Positions 17,816 through 27,707 are shown, counted from the first letter of the stretch. The stretch is DNA of 64,000 nucleotides from Olsenella sp. An293 (GCF_002159495.1 NZ_NFIT01000001.1:62001-126000), one strand, 5' to 3'. The notes: generated from the letters alone by a model not told the origin. Made by a program: numbers and translations.

Positions 17816-18586
17816 CTATGCGCGCAGGTCCGCAGCTGCGGAAACGGCCGACGCGTCGTCGAAGAGCTTCACGAGGCGCACCACCGTGCCCTCGCCGGCG
17901 CTCTTGTGGGCGATGCTCACCGAGTCGGCGAGCAGCCGCATGAGGCGGATGCCCCTGCCCCGCTCCGAGAAGGGCCCCGCCTCGGGGGGCTCCTCGTCGT
18001 CGGGCAGCTCGAAGCCCTCGCCGCAGTCGGCGACGTCGATGGTGACGCGGTCGGGATAGGCGGCGACCGTGGCCAGCACGCCGCCCCCGCAGGTGTGGTC
18101 GACCGCGTTTCCCAGCGCCTCCCCGGAGGCGAGCGTCATGTCGAAGACCTCGTCGGGGGTGAAGGGAAGCGAGGAGAGCAGCTCGCCCACGCGCTCGCGG
18201 GCCTCCCTCAGCGAGGCGGGCTCGACGCGAAACGTCGTGCGCCACTCGGGCAGGACCGAGGGGTCGAGCGCGACGACGGCGCGCCGCTCCCCCGCTCGCG
18301 AGACGGGCATGTAGTCGAAGACCCTCATGCGGCGCAGCGCCTGATAGGCCTGGGGCGAGACGTTCATGAGCGAGAGCAGCCCGCCGGCGCCGCGCATGCG
18401 GCGCAGCTCGGTCAGGATGAGGCCCATCCCCGCGGAGTCGACGTAGCGCGCCCCCGCCATGTTGAGGAAGATGCGCCGACAGCCGCCCGAGACCAGCCGG
18501 TCGATGCGTCTGCGCAGGGCGGGCACCGTCCGCACGTCGAGGTCGCCCTCGACCGTCACCAGGGCTATGTTGACCATGTCAGGCAT
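17816..18586 (-). CDS. STAS-domain/anti-sigma kinase (HATPase) fusion protein
   Basis: A 256-residue two-domain regulator. Residues about 5-105 form a STAS anti-sigma-factor-antagonist domain with the phosphorylatable serine in YVDSAGMGLI. Residues about 125-250 are an RsbW/SpoIIAB-like ATPase with N-box EALGNAVDH, G1-box DVADCGEGF and G2-box GRGIRLMRL. Normally these are separate partner-switching proteins (antagonist and kinase). The gene follows the SpoIIE-type phosphatase by 48 bases, giving a compact phosphatase/switch pair. No sigma factor is adjacent. The start is uncertain: ATG 18586 (chosen), ATG 18577 or TTG 18604. Confidence 0.85.
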   Translation of the reverse strand: MPDMVNIALVTVEGDLDVRTVPALRRRIDRLVSGGCRRIFLNMAGARYVDSAGMGLILTELRRMRGAGGLLSLMNVSPQAYQALRRMRVFDYMPVSRAGERRAVVALDPSVLPEWRTTFRVEPASLREARERVGELLSSLPFTPDEVFDMTLASGEALGNAVDHTCGGGVLATVAAYPDRVTIDVADCGEGFELPDDEEPPEAGPFSERGRGIRLMRLLADSVSIAHKSAGEGTVVRLVKLFDDASAVSAAADLRA

Positions 18587-18634
18587 GGTGATGTTATTCC
18601 CCAAACCGGGCGGGCTCTAACGCCCGGGACGGCC

Positions 18635-20929
18635 TCAATCGCCGCGCGAGGCCGTCAGCCCCGCATGCGCGGCGCCCTTCTCGCCCGGGCCCGCGCCGAC
18701 CCCTCCCGGAAGGCCGTCGAAGCGCAGCGCCATCATGGCGACGTCGTCCTCGAGGCTGTGGCCCGTGAAGTCGTCGAGCGTCGAGAGCAGCCGTCCCACG
18801 AAGCCCTCGAAGGGCTTGCCGTCGGCGGACTCGCGCATCACCATGTCGCGCAGCCCCTCCTCGCCGAAGAAGGCGCCCGAGGGGTCGCGCGCCTCCGTCG
18901 TGCCGTCGGTGTAGAGCAAGAGCACGTCGCCAGGGTCAAAGCTCACGACGCCGTCCTGGTAGGAGATGTCGTGGAAGGCGCCCACGACGCCCGACTGGAC
19001 GTCCAGGATGGAGATCTCCTGGGCGTCGGAGCGGATGAACAGCGCCGGGGGATGGCCCGCCGAGCAGTAGCGCATGGTGCCCGTCGCCAGGTCGATGATG
19101 CCCACGAACAGCGTCGCGAACGTCTCGAGGCGCGAGAAGCCCAGAAGGAAGTCGTTGAGCGAGCGCACCATGCGCGCGGGCGCCAGGCCCTCCCAGGCAT
19201 AGGCTCCCAGCGCCGTCTTGACGGCGGCCGAGACCGACGCGGCCTCCACCCCCTTGCCCGAGACGTCCCCCATGATCACGCAGGCGCGGTGGTCCGGCAG
19301 GCGGATGAGGTCGTAGAAGTCCCCGCCCACCGAGGCCGCCTTGGTCGCCGAGGAGTAGACCGCCTGGGCGGTGAGCCCCTCGACCTTCTGGAGCTCGTTT
19401 CTCATACCCGTCTGGAGCGCCTGGGAGATGCGCTTCTCCTGCTCGCGCGCCACCGCGCCTCGGGCGATGTCGCGCACGTCGACGGCGAGCTCGCGCAGAA
19501 ACTCGAGTTCCAGCTCGTCGAAGGGCTCGGCGCCGTCCGGTCGCAGCGCCATGCCGCAGAGACGGTTGCCCTCGAGCGCGCCGAAGTCGATGACGGCGCC
19601 CAGACACGGCTCGCCGAGGTCGCGCAGATAGGTGTTCAACGGCGAGTCTGGCACGATGGGCGCGACCGCCACGCCGTCGACCAGGTACGAGGCGACGAAG
19701 TCGTCAAGGTCCAGCGGCAGCTCCCGCGTCCCCGTGAGCGGCAGGTCGGCCACGACGATGCGCTGCGAGGCGTTCACGCGCATGCGGACGACCGCCGCCT
19801 CGAGCTCGTCTCCCACCTCGGCGAGGACGTCGAAGAAGCGCGCGGCGGCGCCCTCGTCCCCGTCGCCGACGTAGGAGAGCAGCTCCTCGCGGACGTCCGT
19901 GGCAAGCGCCGCGAGGCGGTCCGCCCTCTGGGCCCGGAAGGTGGTGAAGGCGCCGGCGAGCTGCACGGAGAGATAGTGCGCCACGGAGTCGAGCAGGCGC
20001 GCGTCCTCCTTGGCCACAGGGCGCAGGCGCCTCCAGCCCACCTCGATGATCGCGATGACCTGCCCGCCAAACCACACCGGCACGGGGATGAAGCTCGTGA
20101 ACGGCGGCAGCAGGGCGCTCTTCATGCGCAGCACCTCGTGCGTGTCCTCGTTGACGACCTCGCGCGTGGTGAGCCTGCCTTGCCTCAGGGCGTCCCCGGT
20201 TGGCGGGCACACCCTCAGGCGCACCGCCCTCCCCTCGCGGATGGCGAGCCGCTCGACGCTGCGGCCAAAGGGCATGAAGCGCGCGATCTTCTCGCCCGCC
20301 AGCCCGCTCGAGACGCCGCGCAGGTGAAAGCCGTCCGACTCGGCGAGGTAGACGATCGTGCCGTCCGCCTCCATGGTCTGCGTGAGCTCCTCGAGCACGC
20401 GCTCGAACAGGTCCGCGATGTCGGTGGAGTCGATGGTGTCGAGCACGATCTTGAGCGTGCCGGAGAGGCGATGGTTGGCGCGGCGCAGGTCGTCGAGGGC
20501 GCGCTCGCCCTCGCGCCCCGCGCGGGCGTCCTCGTCGGCGGCGAGGGCCACGAGCAGGTAGGTCTCCCCGGGGGCGTTCACGGCGTCGCAGCGCACGCGC
20601 ACGGAGACGAGGCGCCCCGAGGCGCCCGCGCAGTCCACGAGCGCCATCGAGCCGTCCAGGGGAAAGGTGAGGTCCGCCGGGTCGAAGGGGGCCACGAGGG
20701 GGTCGGGCTCGTCGGAGGCGGGGAAGAGCAGCCGCACGTCCGCGCCCACCTGGCCGCGCTCCGGGCCGAAGAGCTCCGCCGCCTCGTCGTTGACGAGAAG
20801 GACGCGGCCCGCCCCGTCGAAGACGAGGACGGCCTCGCAGGTGAGCTGAAGGAGCCGCGAGAGCGTTCCGACGAGGCTCCCCTCGCCGATGCCCTCGACG
20901 CGGCGAACGCTGAGTGCCGACCTCGTCAT
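18635..20929 (-). CDS. PP2C-type serine phosphatase with PAS and GAF-like sensor regions
   Basis: A 764-residue SpoIIE/RsbU-type phosphatase. Residues about 20-125 look like a PAS domain (LTCEAVLVFDGAGRVLLVND). Residues about 165-340 and 350-510 look like two GAF-type sensor domains. Residues about 540-740 are the PP2C catalytic domain with GGDFYDL, GDVSGKGVEA, LLLYTDGTTEA and a final DDVAMMALR, all metal-binding acidic residues in place. It likely dephosphorylates the STAS serine of the next gene's product in response to a cytosolic signal; there are no membrane helices. The ATG at 20929 has AGGGGG upstream. Confidence 0.9.
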   Translation of the reverse strand: MTRSALSVRRVEGIGEGSLVGTLSRLLQLTCEAVLVFDGAGRVLLVNDEAAELFGPERGQVGADVRLLFPASDEPDPLVAPFDPADLTFPLDGSMALVDCAGASGRLVSVRVRCDAVNAPGETYLLVALAADEDARAGREGERALDDLRRANHRLSGTLKIVLDTIDSTDIADLFERVLEELTQTMEADGTIVYLAESDGFHLRGVSSGLAGEKIARFMPFGRSVERLAIREGRAVRLRVCPPTGDALRQGRLTTREVVNEDTHEVLRMKSALLPPFTSFIPVPVWFGGQVIAIIEVGWRRLRPVAKEDARLLDSVAHYLSVQLAGAFTTFRAQRADRLAALATDVREELLSYVGDGDEGAAARFFDVLAEVGDELEAAVVRMRVNASQRIVVADLPLTGTRELPLDLDDFVASYLVDGVAVAPIVPDSPLNTYLRDLGEPCLGAVIDFGALEGNRLCGMALRPDGAEPFDELELEFLRELAVDVRDIARGAVAREQEKRISQALQTGMRNELQKVEGLTAQAVYSSATKAASVGGDFYDLIRLPDHRACVIMGDVSGKGVEAASVSAAVKTALGAYAWEGLAPARMVRSLNDFLLGFSRLETFATLFVGIIDLATGTMRYCSAGHPPALFIRSDAQEISILDVQSGVVGAFHDISYQDGVVSFDPGDVLLLYTDGTTEARDPSGAFFGEEGLRDMVMRESADGKPFEGFVGRLLSTLDDFTGHSLEDDVAMMALRFDGLPGGVGAGPGEKGAAHAGLTASRGD

Positions 20930-20951
20930 GCGCGCCCCCTGTCGAGATACG

Positions 20952-20977
20952 AAAAGCGGGTCCCCGAGGGGACCCGC
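20952..20977 (-). terminator. Terminator of tRNA-Leu
   Basis: Minus strand GCGGGTCCCCTCGGGGACCCGC followed by TTTTCG, 9 bases after the tRNA-Leu 3' end. Confidence 0.87.
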
Positions 20978-20986
20978 GTTCTTTCG

Positions 20987-21077
20987 TGGTGTCGGAGGCG
21001 GGACTTGAACCCGCACGACCTTTTAGTCAGTCACTAGCACCTCAAGCTAGCGCGTCTGCCAATTCCGCCACTCCGAC
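20987..21077 (-). tRNA. tRNA-Leu (GAG)
   Basis: 91 bases on the minus strand with the long variable arm of a class II tRNA. Acceptor GTCGGAG/CTCCGAC, anticodon stem CTAGC/GCTAG, loop TTGAGGT with anticodon GAG, T-loop GTTCAAG, encoded CCA. Confidence 0.96.
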
Positions 21078-21103
21078 GTGCACTGCGCTTTCGCGCAAGG
21101 AGT

Positions 21104-21132
21104 AGTATGCACTACCGCGCGGCGCGGCGCAA
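21104..21132 (-). promoter_or_regulatory. Promoter of tRNA-Leu
   Basis: Minus strand TTGCGC (21127-21132), exact 17-base spacer, CATACT (21104-21109), 27 bases upstream of the tRNA. Confidence 0.6.
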
Positions 21133-21178
21133 GTCCCAATTTCAAAAACTTTGGAGCCGCCGCCGTGACTGCCCGGTG

Positions 21179-21205
21179 AAAAATAAAGCGGCCCCGAGGG
21201 GCCGC
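21179..21205 (-). terminator. Terminator after secG
   Basis: Minus strand GCGGCCCCTCGGGGCCGC followed by TTTATTTTTC, 23 bases after the secG stop. A canonical intrinsic terminator. Confidence 0.87.
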
Positions 21206-21227
21206 CGGCAACGCCTGTGGGACTTCC

Positions 21228-21479
21228 CTAGCCGAGGGTGCCCGTGGGGAAGGTCAGCGCCATCACGAGCACACAGACGATGAAGACCGTGGAGGTGATC
21301 ACCGTGAGGCGGTTGAGGTTCTTCTCGAGCACGCCCGAGCCGGTGCCGGAGTTGTAGAGGGACGAGGCGATCATGTCGGAGACGCCGGTGCCCTTGCCGG
21401 AGTGCATGAGGACGAGGATGACGGTGAGCGCGCCGGACAGGAACAGCAGGACCGTCAGGATGATGTTGAGCGGGTTCAC
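21228..21479 (-). CDS. secG: Preprotein translocase subunit SecG
   Basis: An 83-residue SecG, part of the SecYEG protein-export channel. It has two membrane helices (about residues 3-25 and 58-78), and between them the conserved loop LMHSGKGTGVSDMIAS. The GTG at 21479 is preceded by AAGGAGCTCATCCC and gives the typical length. It is the last gene in the gap-pgk-tpiA neighbourhood, its common place in actinobacteria, but a terminator separates it from tpiA. Confidence 0.92.
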   Translation of the reverse strand: MNPLNIILTVLLFLSGALTVILVLMHSGKGTGVSDMIASSLYNSGTGSGVLEKNLNRLTVITSTVFIVCVLVMALTFPTGTLG

Positions 21480-21534
21480 GGGATGAGCTCCTTCTGGGGA
21501 CAGATGCATAACAGCTTGCTATGGTAACACAAGA

Positions 21535-21558
21535 GGACCCGAGCTCTCGCCCGGGTCC
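21535..21558 (-). terminator. Terminator after tpiA
   Basis: Minus strand GGACCCGGGCGAGAGCTCGGGTCC followed by TCTTGTGTT, about 30 bases after the tpiA stop and 55 bases before secG. Confidence 0.7.
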
Positions 21559-21590
21559 CCTTCTTCACATCTGCCGAGAGGGGCGACAGA

Positions 21591-22358
21591 CTAGGCCATC
21601 GCGCTCTTCACCATGGCGGCGAAGCTGTCGGCCTTGAGGGAGGCGCCGCCGACGAGCGCGCCGTCGACGTCCTCCTTCTCCAGGAAGCCCGCGATGTTCT
21701 CGGGCTTGGCGGAACCGCCGTAGAGCACGCGGATGCCCTGGGCGATCTCCTCTCCGAAGACCTCGACGAGGGTGGCACGGATGGCGCCGCAGACCTCCTG
21801 GGCGTCGTCGGCCGTGGCGGTCTTGCCGGTGCCGATGGCCCAGATGGGCTCGTAGGCGATCACGTACTTGGAGGGGTCGGTGATCTCGAGGCCCTCGGTG
21901 TCCTTCTTGATCTGGTCGACGACGAACTCGACATGCTTGCCGGCCTCGCGGATCTCGAGGGACTCGCCGCAGCAGGAGATGGGCACGATGCCGTGAGCCA
22001 TGAGGGCCTTGGCCTTCTTGTTCACGTCCTCGTCCGTCTCGCCGAAGTAGTCGCGACGCTCGGAGTGGCCGATGATGCAGTGGGTGGCACCCACGGCCTC
22101 GAGCATGTTGGGAGCGGTCTCGCCGGTGTAGGCGCCGGACTCCTCCCAGTAGACGTTCTGGGCGCCGAGCGCGAACGGCGCGCTCGTCTGCTCGATGACC
22201 TCGGAGACGCCCTTGAGGTCGACGGCGGGCGGGCAGACGACGACGTCGACGTCGCCGGTGCCGTCCTTGAGCTCATCGGCAAGGCCCTGGGCGAGGACGA
22301 CGCCCTCGCTCCAGGTCTTGTTCATCTTCCAGTTGCCAGCGATCATCCTCTTACGCAT
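21591..22358 (-). CDS. tpiA: Triosephosphate isomerase
   Basis: A 255-residue TIM-barrel enzyme interconverting dihydroxyacetone phosphate and glyceraldehyde 3-phosphate. Active-site residues are visible: Asn/Lys in AGNWKMNKT, the electrophilic His in GHSERRDYF, the catalytic Glu in [13 protein letters not shown] and the phosphate loop [10 protein letters not shown]. The ATG at 22358 overlaps the pgk stop by 8 bases (ATGCGTAAG contains the TAA), so the two are translationally coupled. GGAGG lies 9 bases upstream. Confidence 0.96.
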   Translation of the reverse strand: MRKRMIAGNWKMNKTWSEGVVLAQGLADELKDGTGDVDVVVCPPAVDLKGVSEVIEQTSAPFALGAQNVYWEESGAYTGETAPNMLEAVGATHCIIGHSERRDYFGETDEDVNKKAKALMAHGIVPISCCGESLEIREAGKHVEFVVDQIKKDTEGLEITDPSKYVIAYEPIWAIGTGKTATADDAQEVCGAIRATLVEVFGEEIAQGIRVLYGGSAKPENIAGFLEKEDVDGALVGGASLKADSFAAMVKSAMA

Positions 22359-23541
22359 CGAGAAGCGCCTCCACTCCAGGAAGGGCCTTGCCCTCGACGA
22401 GCTCCATGGAAGCGCCACCGCCGGTGGAGATCCAGCTCATCTTGTCGGCCAGGCCGAACTTGTTGATGGCCGCGACGGAGTCGCCGCCGCCGATGATCGA
22501 GGTGCAGTCGGAGTCCGCGATGGCGCGGGCGACGGCCTCGGTGCCGTGGGCGAAGTTGTCGAACTCGAAGACGCCCATCGGGCCGTTCCAGAAGACGGTC
22601 TTGGCGGCCTTGACGGCGTCGGCGTAGAGCTTCTCGGTCTCGGGGCCGATGTCCATGCCCTCGCGGTCATCGGGGATGGCGTCGGAGGCCACGACCTCCG
22701 GCACGGCGTCCTCGCCGAAGTGGTCGGCGACGCGGTTGTCGATCGGGAGCAGGATCTTGACGCCCTTCTCCTCGGCCTTCTTCAGCATCTCGCCGGCGCG
22801 CTCGACCCAGTCCTCCTCCTTGAGGGACATGCCGACGGACATGCCCTGGGCGAGGAAGAAGGTGTAGGCCATGCCGCCGCCGATGATCAGGGTGTCGGCG
22901 GAGTCGATGAGGTGATCGAGGACGCCGATCTTGGAGGACACCTTGGAGCCGCCGACGATGGCGACGAAGGGACGCTCGGGCTCGGCAAAGATCGAGGTCA
23001 GGGTGTCGACCTCCTTCTCGAGCAGGAAGCCGGCGTAGGCGGGGAGATACGCGGCGGGACCCACGACGGAGCCCTGGGCGCGGTGCGCGGTGCCGAAGGC
23101 GTCGAGCACGAAGATGTCGCCGTAGGAGGCGAGGATCTTGGCGATCTCGGGGTCGTTCTTCTTCTCGCGCTTGTCAAAGCGGACGTTCTCGAGGACGAGG
23201 ATCTCGCCGTCCTGTAGGGCGTCGACGGCGGCCTTGGCCTTCTCGCCATAGGTGTCGTCGACGAACTTCACGTCATAGCCGGTGAGCTCGGCGAGCTTGT
23301 CGGCGGCCGGCTTGAGGGAGAACTGGGGCTCGGGGCCGTCGCCCTTGGGGCGGCCGAGGTGGCTCATGAGGATGATCTTGGCGCCCTTGTCCTTGAGGTA
23401 CTCGATGGTGGGGATGGCGGCGCGCACGCGGGTGTCGTCGGTCACGACGCCGTCCTTCAGGGGCACGTTGAAGTCAACGCGCATCAGGACGCGCTTGCCC
23501 GCGACGTCGGCGTCGCGGACCGTCTTCTTGGTGAAGGCCAT
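22351..23541 (-). CDS. pgk: Phosphoglycerate kinase
   Basis: A 396-residue two-domain kinase making ATP from 1,3-bisphosphoglycerate. The N-domain shows [14 protein letters not shown] and [11 protein letters not shown]; the C-domain shows [23 protein letters not shown] and the nucleotide loop IGGGDSVAA. Full length, all motifs normal. The ATG has TAGGAG upstream. It follows gap after 104 bases that contain a short GC hairpin (23573-23598), and overlaps tpiA. Confidence 0.96.
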   Translation of the reverse strand: MAFTKKTVRDADVAGKRVLMRVDFNVPLKDGVVTDDTRVRAAIPTIEYLKDKGAKIILMSHLGRPKGDGPEPQFSLKPAADKLAELTGYDVKFVDDTYGEKAKAAVDALQDGEILVLENVRFDKREKKNDPEIAKILASYGDIFVLDAFGTAHRAQGSVVGPAAYLPAYAGFLLEKEVDTLTSIFAEPERPFVAIVGGSKVSSKIGVLDHLIDSADTLIIGGGMAYTFFLAQGMSVGMSLKEEDWVERAGEMLKKAEEKGVKILLPIDNRVADHFGEDAVPEVVASDAIPDDREGMDIGPETEKLYADAVKAAKTVFWNGPMGVFEFDNFAHGTEAVARAIADSDCTSIIGGGDSVAAINKFGLADKMSWISTGGGASMELVEGKALPGVEALLDA

Positions 23542-23572
23542 GTTCACTCCTAGCGACTGTGGGTCTGATGGT

Positions 23573-23598
23573 AAAGAAAAGGGGCGCGGCCGCGGCCC
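23573..23598 (-). terminator. Possible attenuator hairpin between gap and pgk
   Basis: Minus strand GGGCCGCG-GC-CGCGCCCC (one mismatch) followed by TTTTCTTT. It may reduce read-through from gap into pgk, or be a processing site that uncouples their levels. Confidence 0.45.
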
Positions 23599-23645
23599 GT
23601 GAGCTGCAAACCGCACCCCTCTGCGAAAAGCCTCTGAGGCGAGAA

Positions 23646-24671
23646 CTACGCGACGAACTTCTCGAAGTACTTGATGGTGCGGACCATCTGAGAGGTGTAG
23701 GAGTTCTCGTTGTCGTACCAAGAGGTGACCTGAACGAGGCTCTGGCCGTTGCCGAGATCCTGGACCATGGTCTGAGTGGCGTCGAAGATCGAGCCGTGGG
23801 TCTCGCCGATGATGTCGGAGGAAACGATGTCGTCCTCGTTGTAGGCGAAGGTCTCGGGGATGCTCTCGGCGTACGCCTTCATGGCAGCGTTGACCTCGTC
23901 GACGGTGACCTTCTTGTCAACGACGCAGTAGAGGTTGGTGATGGAGCCGGTGGGCGTCGGGACGCGCTGGGCGGCACCGATCAGCTTGCCGTTAAGCTCC
24001 GGGAGAACCAGGCCGATGGCCTTGGCGGCACCCGTGGAGTTGGGGACGATGTTCTGAGCGCAGGCGCGGGAGCGACGCTTGTTGCCCTTGCGCTGCGGGC
24101 CGTCGAGCGGCATCTGGTCGCCGGTGTAGGCGTGAATGGTGGTCATGATGCCGGAGACGATCGGCGCGAAGTCGTTGAGACCCTTGGCCATCGGGGCGAG
24201 GCAGTTGGTGGTGCAGGAAGCCGCGGAGATGATGTTGTCATCGGCGGTCAGCTGCTCGTGGTTGACGTTGTAGACGATCGTGGGGAGGTCGTTGCCCGCG
24301 GGAGCGGAGATGACGACCTTCTTGGCGCCGGCGTCGATGTGAGCCTGAGCCTTGGCCTTGGAGGTGTAGAAGCCGGTGCACTCGAGGACGACGTCAACGC
24401 CGAGCTCGCCCCAGGGGAGCTTGGAGGCGTCGGCCTCCTTGTAGATGGTGATCTTCTTGCCGTCGACGGTGATGGAGTCCTCGCCGGCCTCGACCTTGTG
24501 GTCGCGAGCGTAGTTGCCCTGCGTGGTGTCATACTTCAGGAGGTACGCGAGCATGTCGGGGGAGGTGAGGTCGTTGATGGCGACGATCTCGGAGCCCTCG
24601 TGACCGAACATCTGACGGAAAGCCAGACGGCCGATGCGACCAAAGCCGTTGATAGCAACCTTTACTGCCAT
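23646..24671 (-). CDS. gap: Glyceraldehyde-3-phosphate dehydrogenase, type I
   Basis: A 341-residue NAD-dependent enzyme that oxidises and phosphorylates glyceraldehyde 3-phosphate. Visible: NAD-binding INGFGRIGR, the catalytic Cys in [12 protein letters not shown], the catalytic His region [10 protein letters not shown], and [12 protein letters not shown]. One oddity is the [16 protein letters not shown] segment, slightly longer and more basic than the usual DLRRARAAA. The codon choice is more biased than in neighbours, fitting high expression. The ATG has GAAAGGAG upstream. Confidence 0.96.
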   Translation of the reverse strand: MAVKVAINGFGRIGRLAFRQMFGHEGSEIVAINDLTSPDMLAYLLKYDTTQGNYARDHKVEAGEDSITVDGKKITIYKEADASKLPWGELGVDVVLECTGFYTSKAKAQAHIDAGAKKVVISAPAGNDLPTIVYNVNHEQLTADDNIISAASCTTNCLAPMAKGLNDFAPIVSGIMTTIHAYTGDQMPLDGPQRKGNKRRSRACAQNIVPNSTGAAKAIGLVLPELNGKLIGAAQRVPTPTGSITNLYCVVDKKVTVDEVNAAMKAYAESIPETFAYNEDDIVSSDIIGETHGSIFDATQTMVQDLGNGQSLVQVTSWYDNENSYTSQMVRTIKYFEKFVA

Positions 24672-24820
24672 GCTTTCTCCTTTCACGGGGCCGACGGGGC
24701 TTCTCCCCGGCGGACCAAAGCACACATGGGCATGACGCCCTTGCCACCCGATAGTGTACCCCACACGCGCCGGCGCGTATCCCCAAAACTGAACGGCGGC
24801 GGGATTTAAGCCGTGGGCGC

Positions 24821-25828
24821 TCAGATTTGCACCGCCGACGTGGGATTGTTCCCGGACCCGAGCGAGTCTGCGGGCGAGGTGGCGGCTCTGCTCGCCTCCC
24901 CCTCCGCCTCCTCGACGATCTCCTGGAGGCGCAGCACCCGGTGATACATCGCGGACTTCGATGCCGGCGGATCGAGCTCCTCCCCCAGCGCGGCGAGCGA
25001 GAGCTCGGGGTGGGCGCGTCGCGCCGCACAGAAGGAGCGCAGGGCGGGCGGCAGCGCGGCGAGCCCCACGCTGCGCTCCGCGCGCTCGATGAGGTCGAGC
25101 TGGGAGGCGGCAGCGCCCGTCGAGCGGGCCTGGTTGGCCATCTCCGCGTTGACGCGCCGATTGACGTCGTTTTTGACGGACTTCTTCGCGCGGGCCACCT
25201 CGACGACGCGCGCCATGCGCCGCGCGCCCATCGCCCGCAGGAGCGCGATGACGTCGTCGTAGCTCTTGAGATAGATCGCGTAGGCGCCGCGCCGGCGGTT
25301 CACGCGCGCGGAGACGCCGAAGGAGTCGATCAGCGCCGCGAGGTCGCGCGCGAAGTCCTCACCCGTGACCGCGATCTCCAGGTGGAAGTCCCCGCGCGGG
25401 TCGGCGATGAAGCCGCCGGCCATGAAGGCGCCGCGCACGAAGGCCTCGCGCGCCGGGCGGGTGCCCAGCAGCGCGGCGGGCGCGCCGGTGGCGAGCCCGC
25501 GCCCGGGCACGAGGATGCCCAGGCGCACGAGGTCCGCCGCGAGCTCGTCCTGCTCGGGCATCTCGATGAGGTAGTTGCGCGTCTTGTGCAGCACCGAGCG
25601 GCGCACGGTGAGCGAGGTCTCGAGGTCGAAGAGCTTGTGCGTGAGCTTGATGACCGTGCGCGCCACCGCGCCCGTCTCCGTGGCGATGCGGATCGAGTAG
25701 CGCCCCGAGCCCCGAAACGACATCGTGCCGCACACGCGGATGAGGGCGGAGAGCTGGGCGAGCTCGCATGCCGGCATGGGCGCCTCGACGCGCGAGAGCT
25801 CGTCTTTGACCTCGGCGGTGAACGACAT
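24821..25828 (-). CDS. whiA: DNA-binding regulator WhiA
   Basis: A 335-residue WhiA: an N-terminal LAGLIDADG-endonuclease-like fold ([14 protein letters not shown], residues 1-200, without the catalytic acids) followed by a C-terminal helix-turn-helix ([28 protein letters not shown]). WhiA controls division and sporulation-type genes in actinobacteria and DNA segregation in Bacillus. The start is one base after the rapZ stop, with the ribosome-binding site inside rapZ. The usual neighbour yvcK is missing. The C-terminal 25 residues are a Ser/Ala-rich tail. Confidence 0.94.
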   Translation of the reverse strand: MSFTAEVKDELSRVEAPMPACELAQLSALIRVCGTMSFRGSGRYSIRIATETGAVARTVIKLTHKLFDLETSLTVRRSVLHKTRNYLIEMPEQDELAADLVRLGILVPGRGLATGAPAALLGTRPAREAFVRGAFMAGGFIADPRGDFHLEIAVTGEDFARDLAALIDSFGVSARVNRRRGAYAIYLKSYDDVIALLRAMGARRMARVVEVARAKKSVKNDVNRRVNAEMANQARSTGAAASQLDLIERAERSVGLAALPPALRSFCAARRAHPELSLAALGEELDPPASKSAMYHRVLRLQEIVEEAEGEASRAATSPADSLGSGNNPTSAVQI

Positions 25829-25829
25829 G

Positions 25830-26756
25830 CTAGCTCGTCCTCACGTTGGCGAGCGAAAGGTCGCGGTGCGACAGGCTCACGTGGTAGCCGCCCTTCTCGA
25901 GGTAGGCGGCCGTGGCCGAGGCGATGGCGACGCTCCTGTGCTGGCCGCCCGTGCACCCCACCGCGATGGAGAGGTGGCTCTTGCCCTCGGCGACGTAGCC
26001 CGGCATCGCGACGTCGAGCAGGCTGTACCAGGCCTCGAGGAACCTCTCGGTGGTGGGGTTTTGCAGGACGAAGTCGGCGACCAGCCGGTCGTTGCCGGTA
26101 AGCGTGCGCATCTGCGGGTCGTAGAAGGGATTGGGCAGGAAGCGCACGTCGATCATGAGGTCGGCCTCGACGGGCATGCCGTGCTTGAAGCCAAAGGAGA
26201 AGACCGAGACCTCCATGAGCTGCTGGTCGGAGAGCTCCGAGAAGGCGCGGCGCAGGCGGGTGCGCAGCGCGCTCGTACGCAGGCGGCTCGTGTCAATGAC
26301 GAGGTCGGCGGTGTCGCGGATGCCTGCGAGCTGCGCGCGCTCGCGCTCGATGGCCGTGGCGACGCCCTCCCCCGGCGCGGCGAGCGGGTGACGGCGGCGG
26401 TTCTCGTCGTAGCGGCGCATGAGGACGTCGTCGGTGGTGTCGAGAAAGACCACGCTGACCGTGAGCTCGTGCTCGCGGAGCTGCTTGATCGAGTCGGAGA
26501 ACTCGTCGAAGAGGCCCTGGGAGCGCAGGTCGCAGGTCACGGCGAGGTGCCGGCCCACGCCCGAGTTGATGCCCACGAGCTCGGCGAGCTGCAGAAGCAG
26601 CCGCGGCGGCAGGTTGTCGATGCAGAAGTAGCCCATGTCCTCGAAGACGTGCAGCGCCTGCGTGCGCCCCGAGCCGGACATGCCCGTGATCACCACGACG
26701 TCCGGCACGCGCGCCGCGCTCTCGGCCGCTCGCATCCGCTGGCTCGCGTCTGGCAT
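25830..26756 (-). CDS. rapZ: RNase adapter / nucleotide-binding protein RapZ
   Basis: A 308-residue P-loop protein (YvcJ/RapZ family). It shows Walker A GMSGSGRT, GYFCIDNLPP, the DTSRLR segment, the RFLPNPFYDP motif and the family's C-terminal GCTGGQHRSV. RapZ senses amino-sugar phosphates in E. coli and guides small-RNA decay; in Gram-positives its role is less clear. It is interesting here because an amino-sugar (sialic acid) block lies just upstream. Directly followed by whiA. Confidence 0.94.
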   Translation of the reverse strand: MPDASQRMRAAESAARVPDVVVITGMSGSGRTQALHVFEDMGYFCIDNLPPRLLLQLAELVGINSGVGRHLAVTCDLRSQGLFDEFSDSIKQLREHELTVSVVFLDTTDDVLMRRYDENRRRHPLAAPGEGVATAIERERAQLAGIRDTADLVIDTSRLRTSALRTRLRRAFSELSDQQLMEVSVFSFGFKHGMPVEADLMIDVRFLPNPFYDPQMRTLTGNDRLVADFVLQNPTTERFLEAWYSLLDVAMPGYVAEGKSHLSIAVGCTGGQHRSVAIASATAAYLEKGGYHVSLSHRDLSLANVRTS

Positions 26757-26804
26757 GGTCTCTCCCCTCGACGTCCCTCTCGCCAGTATACGGCAGGCGG
26801 GCGG

Positions 26805-27707
26805 CTACGACCTAGCGAGCAGCGCCTCCACCTCCGGCCGAGTGGCCAGGTGGTCGGAAAACGCGCTGGCAGAGCCGGTGGCAAGAGCCATGCGGAAGGC
26901 GTCCTCGTAGCTGCCGGTCTCCATGAGGCCCGCGAGGAACCCCGCCACGGAGGAGTCGCCGGCGCCCACGGAGTTGACCACGGTGCCGCGCGCGGCCGGA
27001 CTCTGGTGCACGGCGCCCGTCTCGTCCACGAGCACGCCCCCCTCCCCCGCCATCGAGACCAGCACGTTGGCGGCGCCCACCTCCTGAAGCTTCCGGGCGT
27101 ACGGCACGACCTCGTCGCGCGTGCGCAGCGTGACCCCAAAGATGTCCCCGAGCTCGTGGTTGTTGGGCTTCACGAGGAAGGGGCGGTACGGAAGGACGCG
27201 CGTGAGCAGGTCGCGCTCGGCATCCACGACGATGCAGACGCCGCGGCCGGCGAGGCGCGCCATGATGCGCTCGTACAGGTCGTGCGGAAGCGTCGCCGGC
27301 ACGGAACCGGAGATGACGAGCGTGTCGCCGTCGCCCAGCGCGTCCAGCTTGGCGAGAAGAACCTCGACGTCCTTCTCGGCGATTCTTGGCCCCATGCCGT
27401 TGAGCTCGGTCTCCTCGGCGGACTTGACCTTGACGTTGATGCGGGTCATGCCCTCTTCGACGCGGATGAAGTCGGCGTCGACGCCCGCCTCGGCGCAGAG
27501 GCGGCAGAGCTCGTCGCCCGTGAAGCCCGCGACGAAGCCGAGCGCGCGGCTCTTGTGCCCGAGGTTGCCGAGCACGATGGAGACGTTCACGCCCTTGCCG
27601 CCCGGGAGCACCTGCTCGTAGGCGGTGCGGTTGATCGCGCCCAGGCGCATGTCGTCCACGCGGACGATGTAGTCCAGCGACGGGTTGAACGTGACGGTGC
27701 AGATCAC
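26805..27707 (-). CDS. PfkB-family sugar-phosphate kinase (1-phosphofructokinase-like)
   Basis: A 300-residue ribokinase-fold kinase. It shows PGGKGVNVSIVLGNLG near residue 35, VKPNNHELG, and the catalytic/anion-hole GAGDSSVAGF near residue 250. The start MICTVTFNPSLDY is characteristic of the FruK/LacC subgroup, which phosphorylates fructose 1-phosphate or tagatose 6-phosphate. The GTG start overlaps the DeoR stop as GTGA with GGAGGTG upstream. There is no PTS permease gene nearby, so the substrate is uncertain. Last gene of the Gfo/Idh-DeoR-kinase operon. Confidence 0.88.
   Translation of the reverse strand: MICTVTFNPSLDYIVRVDDMRLGAINRTAYEQVLPGGKGVNVSIVLGNLGHKSRALGFVAGFTGDELCRLCAEAGVDADFIRVEEGMTRINVKVKSAEETELNGMGPRIAEKDVEVLLAKLDALGDGDTLVISGSVPATLPHDLYERIMARLAGRGVCIVVDAERDLLTRVLPYRPFLVKPNNHELGDIFGVTLRTRDEVVPYARKLQEVGAANVLVSMAGEGGVLVDETGAVHQSPAARGTVVNSVGAGDSSVAGFLAGLMETGSYEDAFRMALATGSASAFSDHLATRPEVEALLARS

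Noticed and set aside
17906-21037. Thousand-codon open frame on the plus strand opposite the SpoIIE and STAS genes
   Set aside because: It is an antisense shadow with low-complexity composition; the minus-strand products have full sets of catalytic motifs.
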